From positions 1 to 22,229 of the forward strand of contig CAZQDJ010000018.1 in the NCBI GenBank assembly GCA_964592275.1: a DNA stretch of 22,229 nt, given 5' to 3'. The DNA is from CANNBR01 sp964592275. GTDB taxonomy: Bacteria; Babelota; Babeliae; Babelales; CAIQNR01. The translations under genes were made by a program, and so were the position numbers. Of this stretch, positions 14,016-20,785 are shown in pieces; the first letter of the stretch is position 1; every line of letters begins with the position of its first letter. Under the pieces are notes generated by a model that worked only from the letters and a program-made list of their open reading frames with translations, searched no databases and was not told where the DNA came from.

Positions 14016-14472
14016 TCATCTTCCCTTTGGTTTTGAAAAGCCGGAAGATAGCCCCGGATTTTTACTGTGGCAGACAACCATGACATGGCAACGGCTTATT
14101 AAAAAAGCACTAGAGCCATTTGATATTTCTCATGCGCAGTTTGTGGTTATGGCATTACTCATGTGGTTTGAAAAACAGGGTTACGATACGACGCAAATTG
14201 AAATAGCGCAGTGGTCCAAACTTGATAAAATGACCGTTTCGGTATCGCTTAAAAAACTTGCAACAGAAGGTTTAGTGACGCGCGTTGAACACACCAGGGA
14301 TACGCGTGCAAAATCGGTCACTTTAACTTCTAAGGGAAAAGCGCTTATTCATAAGCTAGTTCCAATGGTTGAGCACATAGATGAACAATTTTTTGGAACA
14401 GTATCAGCAACTGAACAACAGTCACTTATTCAGGTATTAAATAGATTAGTAGGAAGTTCTGATGGAAAGTAA
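14008..14472 (+). CDS. MarR-family transcriptional regulator
   Basis: A dimeric winged-helix repressor of 154 residues. The core reads ISHAQFVVMALLMWF, TTQIEIAQWSKLDKMTVSVS and LKKLATEGLVTRVEHTRDTR, with the recognition helix at KMTVSVSLKKL and the wing DTRAKSVTLTSKG as in MarR proteins. MarR members respond to small aromatic or oxidative signals and often control the neighbouring genes. The ATG overlaps the SRPBCC gene by 8 bp and the next gene overlaps this one by 11 bp. TAAGGA is suitably placed. Autoregulation of the operon is likely by analogy. Confidence 0.88.
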   Translation: MSNHLPFGFEKPEDSPGFLLWQTTMTWQRLIKKALEPFDISHAQFVVMALLMWFEKQGYDTTQIEIAQWSKLDKMTVSVSLKKLATEGLVTRVEHTRDTRAKSVTLTSKGKALIHKLVPMVEHIDEQFFGTVSATEQQSLIQVLNRLVGSSDGK

Positions 14473-14908
14473 ACCACAAAGATATTGGATTGGTGTTGCA
14501 AGCAAAGAACATGTTATGTGTGGTGTTGAACTTGGCATTTGTCAGTTTTGTCATGGTAAATCGGCCCCCGCAAAACGCCTTTCCAAGGGAGATTTTGTCA
14601 TCTACTATTCATCGAAGGTGACAATGGAAGGGGTAGAGTTATGCCAGAAATTTACTGCTCTTGGAATTGTGACCGATGATGAGCCGTATCAGGTTGAGAT
14701 GATGCCAGGGTTTAAGCCATTCAGGAGAAGCGTTGAGTATTTCAAAGTCAATGAGCTGGATATCAAGCCGCTTGTCGACGCTTTACCTTTCATCAAGAAT
14801 AAAAAATCATGGGGATATGTATTTAGATTTGGCTTTCTGCAAATAGATAAAGAGTCATTCGAGATTATTGCGCAAGGAATGCTTGGGTATAATCCGCTTA
14901 AAAAATAA
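14462..14908 (+). CDS. EVE-domain protein (UPF0310 type)
   Basis: EVE domains are PUA-like and bind modified bases in nucleic acids. The protein opens with RYWIGVASKEHVMCGVELGICQFCHGKSAPAKRLSKGDFVIYYSSK, the UPF0310 signature, then QKFTALGIVTDDEPYQVEM and a typical RSVEYFKVNELDIKPL segment. Length 148 is a complete single-domain form. AGGAAG precedes the ATG. Closely packed with MarR and SRPBCC genes. EVE proteins are found both in housekeeping contexts and in defence or DNA-modification contexts; here no modification gene is adjacent. Confidence 0.85.
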   Translation: MESKPQRYWIGVASKEHVMCGVELGICQFCHGKSAPAKRLSKGDFVIYYSSKVTMEGVELCQKFTALGIVTDDEPYQVEMMPGFKPFRRSVEYFKVNELDIKPLVDALPFIKNKKSWGYVFRFGFLQIDKESFEIIAQGMLGYNPLKK

Positions 14909-14930
14909 AAAATAAGCTTAAGTGTCAGAC

Positions 14931-15041
14931 TGAAATAACGTTCTGAAAAATGGTTTTATTATTTTATTTTGAGGGTCTAGATTGAAATAAGAATCAAAAA
15001 ATGGCATCATTATTTCAGTTTTACCCCTCAAAATGAAATAA
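14931..15041 (+). promoter_or_regulatory. TGAAATAA box array upstream of the second fic gene
   Basis: TGAAATAA occurs at 14931-14938, 14983-14990 and 15034-15041, spaced 52 and 51 bp (about five helical turns). An inverted copy, TTATTTCA, is at 15010-15017. In addition ATTTTGAGGG (14966-14975) and CCCTCAAAAT (15025-15034) form an outer inverted pair enclosing the second box and the inverted copy. The last box ends 12 nt before the fic ATG and abuts the ribosome site, so protein binding here would block expression. The binding protein is unknown. Confidence 0.45.
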
Positions 15042-15053
15042 GAAAGGATTGCC

Positions 15054-16199
15054 ATGCGTGAAACCGGTATCTACCAAGTGATGGATAAGCTCCGTTACTT
15101 TATTCCTCATTCGTTACCACCAGTGAATCCTCCTCTTATGCTTACTCCTGAGATGATGTCTCTGTACGGAGAAGCCAGTTTTGCTTTGGGAAAGCTTAAT
15201 GAAATGAGTCTTAAATTGCCTGATCCAAAGCGCTTCATTAAGGCTTATGTTATCAAAGAGGCGTTGCTTTCTTCGGCGATCGAGGGAATTCATACGACTC
15301 TTATTGATGTTTTTACATACTCGTTAGGTGAATCGAAACCGAGTAAAGATACGCAACTTGTTTTGAATTATACCGAAGCTTTGGATGGTGCGTTAAAGAT
15401 GACACAAGGTGATGGTTTACCATTGGTATCGCGTGTTATTTTACAAGCGCATGAAGCGTTACTTTCAGGTGGCGAAGGAGATAAGGCACATCCTGGATCG
15501 TATCGTAAACAGACAGTGCGTGTTGGTGAATTAGTGCCACCGCCGGCGCCAGAAATTCCTCGCCTCATGAGTGAACTTGAACGTTATATTAACGAGCCGA
15601 CAGAAGAGCTTCCTGTACTTATTAGAGCAGGTCTTGCACATCTTCAATTTGAAACAATACATCCCTTTTTAGATGGAAATGGTCGTATTGGTAGATTGCT
15701 CATTGTGCTCATGCTCATTGAAGGTGGCAGTTTAGATATGCCGATTTTGTATCCTTCGTATTATTTTAAAAAACATCACGCTGAATATTATCGAAGACTT
15801 GATTTAGTACGTACTCACGGTGATTTTGAGGGGTGGATTTTTTATTATTTACAAGCTATCAAAGAGAGTGCTTTGGATGCTTACGCAAGGGCCAAAGAAA
15901 TTGAAGGGTTAGAGCAGCGATTAAGAGACCTCATACAAACTGAGCAACGTTTTTTAAAAACGAAAGATACGGCAATGCTTATTCTTGCGGGTCTTTTTAC
16001 ACAACCGGTAACCGGTATTTCTGAAATGAGTGAGGCCGTAGGAAGGTCGTATAATACGGTCAGTGCTATTTTTAAGGCATTTTTGGAATTAGGACTTATC
16101 TCTGAAAGCACTCGTTTGAAACGTAATAAATTGTATCGATTTGATCCCTATCTTGTAGTACTTGAAAAAGAATATTCGGAATTAGTGAGTTCGTTATGA
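15054..16199 (+). CDS. Fic-family protein with N-terminal Fic_N and C-terminal winged helix
   Basis: A second, distantly related Fic protein, resembling the Shewanella SoFic type. The inhibitory helix SSAIEGI (73-79; Ser73, Glu77, Gly78) is N-terminal, followed by HPGSYRKQTVRVG (146-158), the conserved flap, and the full active-site motif HPFLDGNGRIGR (203-214). The C-terminal 70 residues (FTQPVTGISEMSEAVGRSYNTVSAIFKAFLELGLISESTRLKRNKLYRF) form a winged helix. 381 residues is standard. AAAGGA precedes the ATG. SoFic-like proteins modify themselves and often act in regulation. A small ORF is coupled to its stop codon. Confidence 0.92.
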   Translation: MRETGIYQVMDKLRYFIPHSLPPVNPPLMLTPEMMSLYGEASFALGKLNEMSLKLPDPKRFIKAYVIKEALLSSAIEGIHTTLIDVFTYSLGESKPSKDTQLVLNYTEALDGALKMTQGDGLPLVSRVILQAHEALLSGGEGDKAHPGSYRKQTVRVGELVPPPAPEIPRLMSELERYINEPTEELPVLIRAGLAHLQFETIHPFLDGNGRIGRLLIVLMLIEGGSLDMPILYPSYYFKKHHAEYYRRLDLVRTHGDFEGWIFYYLQAIKESALDAYARAKEIEGLEQRLRDLIQTEQRFLKTKDTAMLILAGLFTQPVTGISEMSEAVGRSYNTVSAIFKAFLELGLISESTRLKRNKLYRFDPYLVVLEKEYSELVSSL

Positions 16200-16312
16200 A
16201 ACTAAAAAATATTCCGTTACTAACGCTTGTTTGTTTTACTGGTTTTTTTAATTGTGAGGGTGAAAACTGCTTTCGCAGTGGCGTACAAAGTATACTATTC
16301 TTTGCGCCTTAA
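16196..16312 (+). CDS. Small exported peptide or lipoprotein-like ORF
   Basis: A 38-codon ORF whose ATG overlaps the fic TGA (ATGA). The product MKLKNIPLLTLVCFTGFFNC is a positively charged start plus a hydrophobic stretch ending in a lipobox-like GFFNC (Cys20), then a short tail with a second Cys and FFAP at the end. The overlap argues for coupled translation; its own ribosome site is poor. It may also be a truncated signal peptide left from a deleted exported gene. No family. Confidence 0.35.
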   Translation: MKLKNIPLLTLVCFTGFFNCEGENCFRSGVQSILFFAP

Positions 16313-16419
16313 CTAAATAGGATTGGGAGCTGTTTTCTGCTACATTTCCGGAATACAAAAATATGTGATTCGGGTATACTTCTAGAGTATGAAAATAACG
16401 AATTAGAAGGGTTTTAAGC

Positions 16420-16815
16420 ATGAATGCAGCATCGGTACTCAAAAAATTAAGGCTCAGTGCCGGCCATAAGGCACTCATTGTTAATGCTCCTGAAGCATTT
16501 ATAGCTATGCTTGAAGGATTTAAATACGATACAACTCCTGCGCAGACACAAGAAGGTGCCGCGTATGCTTACGACTATGTCCAAATTTTTGCGACTTCGT
16601 ACGATGAGCTTATTACGCTTCTTCAAAGTGTAGAAGGCGCTGGTAAGTATGATTGCCTTTTCTGGGCAAGTTATCCAAAATTAACCGGTAAAATTGTGAG
16701 TGACTTGAAACGTGAGCTCGTGTGGCAAGCGTTAGGCACCATCAATCTTGATGCAGTTTCTCAAGTTGCTATTGATGGTACCTGGTCAGCTTTGCGCGGA
16801 CGTCCGAATAAATAA
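16420..16815 (+). CDS. DUF3052-like protein
   Basis: A 131-residue cytoplasmic protein without signal or membrane segments. The layout LKKLRLSAGHKALIVNAPEAF near the start, then DYVQIFATSYDELITLL, GKYDCLFWASYPKLTGKIVSDLKRELVW and VAIDGTWSALRGRP at the end matches the DUF3052 family (small proteins with a Rossmann-like feel: the WxSYPK and WSALRxRP motifs). The function of that family is unknown. AGAAGGG lies 8 nt before the ATG. It appears to be monocistronic. Confidence 0.65.
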   Translation: MNAASVLKKLRLSAGHKALIVNAPEAFIAMLEGFKYDTTPAQTQEGAAYAYDYVQIFATSYDELITLLQSVEGAGKYDCLFWASYPKLTGKIVSDLKRELVWQALGTINLDAVSQVAIDGTWSALRGRPNK

Positions 16816-16968
16816 TTACCGAATTTTATTATAATTGTCTTGATCTTGTTAAAAACGAAGACTCTCTTGTATTTTCTTGAATAACCAGTATTGTGTTGCC
16901 TAAAAATAATACAATATGGTTTTTTAAAAAAATGTTTAGTTTTTAGAGTAAGAATGAGAGAGAAGCAT

Positions 16969-17426
16969 ATGAATATTTTTTGTATTTTTTTAGTGGGTGT
17001 GATGTTGATAAGTGGTGTGCAAAGTGTGACTGCTGCTCAATCACTGAAAATGGGCCATAATGTGAAAAAAATAAATCTTTCAAAAATAGAAAGAGTGGGG
17101 ACTCCGGGTGTAGGTAAGCCGCTAAAAAAGGTCGTTAGATTTGCACAGGAAGACACAGTTTATGACATTACGCCAAGACAAGAAAAAAACAGAAAGAAAC
17201 ACGGTTCGACGTTCCTCATAGTGCTGTTTCAGAAGAGTTGAAAGATGAGGCAATGCTGGCTGTAGCTATTTTGGCGGCTGCAAAAGCTTCTGGTGATAGT
17301 GAACAAAGACGTGCTGCTTTAGGAATCTGTGAAGAGACTCTTTCTAAAGCAAATCAGGCTGCGGCTACTTTGAATGTGAAGCGTCCGATTAAAAGATGTG
17401 ACGCTATTCGACGACCAAAAAAATAA
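16969..17426 (+). CDS. Exported protein split by a -1 frameshift
   Basis: The first frame starts at ATG 16969 with a signal peptide (NIFCIFLVGVMLISGVQSVTAA) and runs to a stop at 17239-17241. The continuation lies in the -1 frame, open from 17166 and ending at 17426 (FDVPHSAVSEELKDEAMLAV, AILAAAKASGDSEQRRAALG, ending IRRPKK). That second part has no ribosome site of its own and reads as a natural alanine-rich helical C-terminus, while the first frame's own tail (KKHGSTFLIVLFQKS) looks like out-of-frame reading. The joined product would be 152 residues. The switch point can be the A-AAA-AAC heptamer at 17184-17190. Either a one-base deletion in the A run or programmed frameshifting explains it. 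No family is recognised. Confidence 0.6.
17184..17190 (+). other. Slippery heptamer A-AAA-AAC, in frame
   Basis: In the upstream reading frame the codons are GAA AAA AAC, which is the X-XXY-YYZ pattern of -1 frameshift sites, and -1 is exactly the shift needed to enter the downstream frame. A weak stem (CCTCAT 17214-17219 with ATGAGG 17245-17250, enclosing TTTCA/TGAAA) lies downstream. There is no upstream Shine-Dalgarno-like stimulator. Confidence 0.4.
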
Positions 17427-17583
17427 CTGATTTTTTGAACCATTTTTATGTTAAGTGCGTTGTGGAGATGAGATAGAAGGTTTAGATTGTGTGAAGCTGG
17501 TGTGTTGAGCTTGACTAAGCGGCGTAAGCCACTAATCTTATGATCCTATAGTTTAAGAAATAGGTTTATCATCGCAGGTTACT

Positions 17584-18891
17584 ATGACAAAAAAACAACT
17601 TCTCGGTCTTTTCGTGCTACTAACGAGGGTAGCAGGGCTTGAAGCAAGTGTTGCTGATAGTCGTTACTTTCCGTGGTATCCTCATATGTACGAACGTACA
17701 TTGCAAAAACGTTCGATATTTGATGTAGGTGCGTTTTTTGTTACAGCAAGTAGTGCTCGTGGTAACGAATCAATTGAACGCATAAGTATTCCAGAAATCT
17801 GGGGCGTCTATGATCAAAAACAATTAAGTGATGCACTTGGCATTCTTGGTAAACAAACACCGCTTCTTGCACAATGGCAATTGCAACGTTCTATTGCGTG
17901 GGACGTTAAAGGAAAAATGGAAGGACAAGGGGCGTATCTTCAGATAGAGTATGGAACAAAAAATGGATTTTCTGCTGGAGTTACTACTTCAATTATGCAT
18001 CTGACTTCCGATCAACGTTTTACTATTCCTGCAGGGATCAAGCAGGGCAGCCTTTATAATAGTGATCCTTTAAGAGATTTGGGATTAACGCCGAGCCAAC
18101 AAGAACAATTGGATGCTGAACGTCGTCAGATGCAAGAGATGCTTGGTTTTACCGATGCTCAATGGTCAGCGACCGGGTTTACAGATACTGAATTTCATGT
18201 GCGATATGGAGTGCTTGATGAGTATCGTATGAAATGCCGCAAAGTTGATATTGGTGCATTTGCAGGAGTGCTCGTTCCTTCTGGTATTAAACGTCAGCCA
18301 AATAATCCAGCGTCAGTTCCTTTTGGTGGAAATGGTCACACAGGTTTTTACTGTGGTGCTGAAGGGATGTTTGAATTGAAAGAAGATTGGGAATTGAGTA
18401 TTCGTTTGCAAGTCAGTAAACGGCTCGCAAAAACTCAAAGAGAACGGATGTCAATTAATTATGAATCTCTTTTATGGGGTGCCATTGAGGGTCCTGTTCG
18501 TATAGATCCGGGTGCTTCTTTTCTTTTTACGCCAGCTTTTACAATGCATGATTTGAGAGATGGTTTTGGTGCGGGAATTCAGTATTGTTTAGCTGTTCAC
18601 GGTGGTGACGTCTGGACTGATAGGCGAGTTGATCAAACTATTCCAACAACATTGAATGGATTAAAAGGAGCTGGTAGTGGTGGATACCTTATTAAAGGGG
18701 TGTATGAAACATCACAGTGGGGAGCAGAATATATTGTTGCGACGATTTTTTATGATCCTGATAAAGTAACAAAAGATGAGGGTATTCGGCCACATATAGT
18801 ATTTCAGTGGGATGTTCCCATTCACTTTCTTGTATCAGAAAGAGTAAGCAAAACAAATATAATTTCATTGGGGCTTTCGTTCCATTTTTAA
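17584..18891 (+). CDS. Outer-membrane beta-barrel protein of unknown family
   Basis: A 435-residue exported protein: signal peptide KKQLLGLFVLLTRVAGLEA, then long alternating strands (GAYLQIEYGTKNGFSAGVTT, VDIGAFAGVLVPSG, WELSIRLQVSKRL, WGAEYIVATIFYDP) and a C-terminal strand NIISLGLSFHF ending in Phe, the signal recognised by the barrel-assembly machinery. The region about 165-195 (LGLTPSQQEQLDAERRQMQEMLGFTDAQW) is helical and could be a plug or loop. The ligand or role is unknown. It has a weak AGG ribosome site and a long leader (17427-17583) with no clear promoter. mreB begins 19 nt after its stop, so the two may be co-transcribed. Confidence 0.7.
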   Translation: MTKKQLLGLFVLLTRVAGLEASVADSRYFPWYPHMYERTLQKRSIFDVGAFFVTASSARGNESIERISIPEIWGVYDQKQLSDALGILGKQTPLLAQWQLQRSIAWDVKGKMEGQGAYLQIEYGTKNGFSAGVTTSIMHLTSDQRFTIPAGIKQGSLYNSDPLRDLGLTPSQQEQLDAERRQMQEMLGFTDAQWSATGFTDTEFHVRYGVLDEYRMKCRKVDIGAFAGVLVPSGIKRQPNNPASVPFGGNGHTGFYCGAEGMFELKEDWELSIRLQVSKRLAKTQRERMSINYESLLWGAIEGPVRIDPGASFLFTPAFTMHDLRDGFGAGIQYCLAVHGGDVWTDRRVDQTIPTTLNGLKGAGSGGYLIKGVYETSQWGAEYIVATIFYDPDKVTKDEGIRPHIVFQWDVPIHFLVSERVSKTNIISLGLSFHF

Positions 18892-18910
18892 AAATAATGA
18901 GTGTTAAAAC

Positions 18911-19972
18911 ATGAGCGCTAATAAAATAAAAAATTTTTTCTCCGCCAGTCGTCTTTTTAATTTTTTTTCAACAGATATGGCTATCGATTTAGGAACGGCT
19001 AATACAGTAGTGTATGTGCCTGGACGCGGTATCGTTTTGAATGAGCCAACAGTGGTTGCAGTGCGTGCAGGAACTAACGAAGTACTTGCTGCTGGTAAAA
19101 AAGCAAAAGAGATGTTGGGGAAAACTCCTGAAAGCATTATTGCATGTCGTCCAATGCGCGATGGTGTGATTGCAAATTTTGAATTAACTGAAAGCATGCT
19201 TCGTCATTTTATTCGTGCTGTGCACAATAATCGAAGAACTATTATTAGTCCACGCATGGTTATTGGGGTTCCTTCTGGTATTACTCAAGTTGAAAAACGA
19301 GCAATTGAAGAATCTGCTCGTCAAGCTGGCGCTCGTGAAGTCTATCCAATTATGGAACCAATGGCTGCCGCTATTGGCGCTGGTCTTTCGGTGCAAGACC
19401 CTGAAGCAAGTATGATTGTTGATATTGGTGGTGGTACTACTGAAGTTGCTGTTATTACTTTGAAGGGGGTGGTATTTTGCCAATCTATTCGAGTTGGTGG
19501 TGATGAGATGGATCGTGCTATTGTTCAGTATGTGAAGCGTAAATACAATCTTCTTATTGGTGAACGCACAGCAGAAATTTTAAAAATGGAAATTGGCGCT
19601 GCAATGCTTGATGCTGAGTTAGAAAATACAGCTCGAGGCGTAAAAGGTCGTGATCTTGTAACAGGTGTTCCAAAAGTTATTAGCATGACAGCTCCTGAAG
19701 TGCATGAAGCGTTGCTTGAAACAGTGGCAAGTATTGTTGATGTTGTTCATCTTGCTCTTGAAAGCACTCCACCTGAATTATGTGCTGACTTGGTTGATCG
19801 CGGAATCGTGATGGCCGGTGGTGGATCATTGCTCAAAGGGCTTGCCCCTCTTCTTTCAAAAGAAACTGGGTTGCCGGTAAAAGTTGCCGATGATCCTTTG
19901 TTCTGTGTGGTTAAAGGAGCAGGCAAGGTGCTTGATGAGCTTGATAATTTCCGTGAAGTGTTGATGTCGTAG
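18911..19972 (+). CDS. mreB: Rod-shape-determining actin homologue MreB
   Basis: MreB forms membrane-bound filaments that position cell-wall synthesis. Seen: phosphate-1 loop AIDLGTANTVVYV (24-36), RPMRDGVIANFE, IGVPSGITQVEKRA, MEPMAAAIGAG, phosphate-2 loop IVDIGGGTTEVAVI and adenosine motif VMAGGGSLLKGL. The length of 353 is typical, with about 20 extra N-terminal residues (IKNFFSASRLFNFFS) that look like an amphipathic membrane-binding helix. The ATG lacks a strong ribosome site, so coupling to the preceding barrel gene is possible. mreC and mreD are not adjacent; rsmA follows instead. Confidence 0.96.
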   Translation: MSANKIKNFFSASRLFNFFSTDMAIDLGTANTVVYVPGRGIVLNEPTVVAVRAGTNEVLAAGKKAKEMLGKTPESIIACRPMRDGVIANFELTESMLRHFIRAVHNNRRTIISPRMVIGVPSGITQVEKRAIEESARQAGAREVYPIMEPMAAAIGAGLSVQDPEASMIVDIGGGTTEVAVITLKGVVFCQSIRVGGDEMDRAIVQYVKRKYNLLIGERTAEILKMEIGAAMLDAELENTARGVKGRDLVTGVPKVISMTAPEVHEALLETVASIVDVVHLALESTPPELCADLVDRGIVMAGGGSLLKGLAPLLSKETGLPVKVADDPLFCVVKGAGKVLDELDNFREVLMS

Positions 19973-19975
19973 TTT

Positions 19976-20785
19976 ATGAAATCAAAAAAATCAAAATACC
20001 CATCTTCGGGTGGGATTCCTCTTCAAAAAAAATATGGGCAGTATTTCTTGCGCGACGCTCAAGTTACTACAGATATGCTTGCTGCAGTTGATGTAAAAGA
20101 TGCTTCGGTATTTGAAATTGGTTGTGGTGATGGATTTTTAACGAAATCTATTTTAGCACAAAAGCCTAAGCGTTTGTTTGTGTTTGAGATTGATCCTTCT
20201 TGGGCAACTCATGTTTCAAATACGTACGCTAACCAGCGGTTAACTATGCATGTGACCGATTTTTTACAAGTACAGCCGGAAATGCTTTCTGCTGATACTC
20301 GTTGGATTGTCCTTTCTAATTTACCGTATCATGTAACTTTTCCTATTTTGCATAAAATAAAAGAATTTGGAGATCTTATACCTTCGGGTGTTTTTATGAT
20401 ACAGGAGGAAGTTGCTCAAAAACTTATTCAGACTCGTGGTAAGGGTTATGGGTATGTTGCCTTGTTTTTTCAATATTATTTTGACTGGAAGCTTCTTTCT
20501 AAGGTTGCGCCGCATTGTTTTTATCCAGAACCAAAAGTTTTTTCACGATTGATTTCTTTCACTCGTAAAAAAGGAGTGAGCGGAATTCCTCAGGAAAAAG
20601 ATTTTTGGGAATTTATTCGATTTTGTTTTGCGTATCCTCGTCGGACACTAAGGAATAATCTTGCGCAAACGCATGTTCCTCTGGAAACATTTTCCGATGA
20701 TATTTTAGATTTACGTTCTCAGCAAATGTCGATGGCCGATTTTTTAAAATTGTGGGAATTGGTGCGGCCACATTTTACGCGATAG
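19976..20785 (+). CDS. rsmA: 16S rRNA adenine dimethyltransferase RsmA (KsgA)
   Basis: RsmA dimethylates two adjacent adenines in helix 45 of 16S rRNA late in small-subunit assembly. Class I methyltransferase motifs: GQYFLRD (21-27), FEIGCGDGFLTKSI (46-59) for S-adenosylmethionine binding, FEIDPSW (70-76), and the catalytic LSNLPYH (113-119). The C-terminal part holds MIQEEVAQKLI, KVAPHCFYPEPKVFSRLISF and RRTLRNNL, all typical. 269 residues, complete. It begins 3 nt after the mreB stop without a clear ribosome site, so it is likely translated by coupling. Its last 42 nt overlap the convergent hydrolase gene. Confidence 0.94.
   Translation: MKSKKSKYPSSGGIPLQKKYGQYFLRDAQVTTDMLAAVDVKDASVFEIGCGDGFLTKSILAQKPKRLFVFEIDPSWATHVSNTYANQRLTMHVTDFLQVQPEMLSADTRWIVLSNLPYHVTFPILHKIKEFGDLIPSGVFMIQEEVAQKLIQTRGKGYGYVALFFQYYFDWKLLSKVAPHCFYPEPKVFSRLISFTRKKGVSGIPQEKDFWEFIRFCFAYPRRTLRNNLAQTHVPLETFSDDILDLRSQQMSMADFLKLWELVRPHFTR

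Noticed and set aside
17511..17544. TTGACT with TATGAT as a promoter for the outer-membrane protein gene
   Set aside because: The spacer is 22 bp, too long for a normal sigma-70 promoter.
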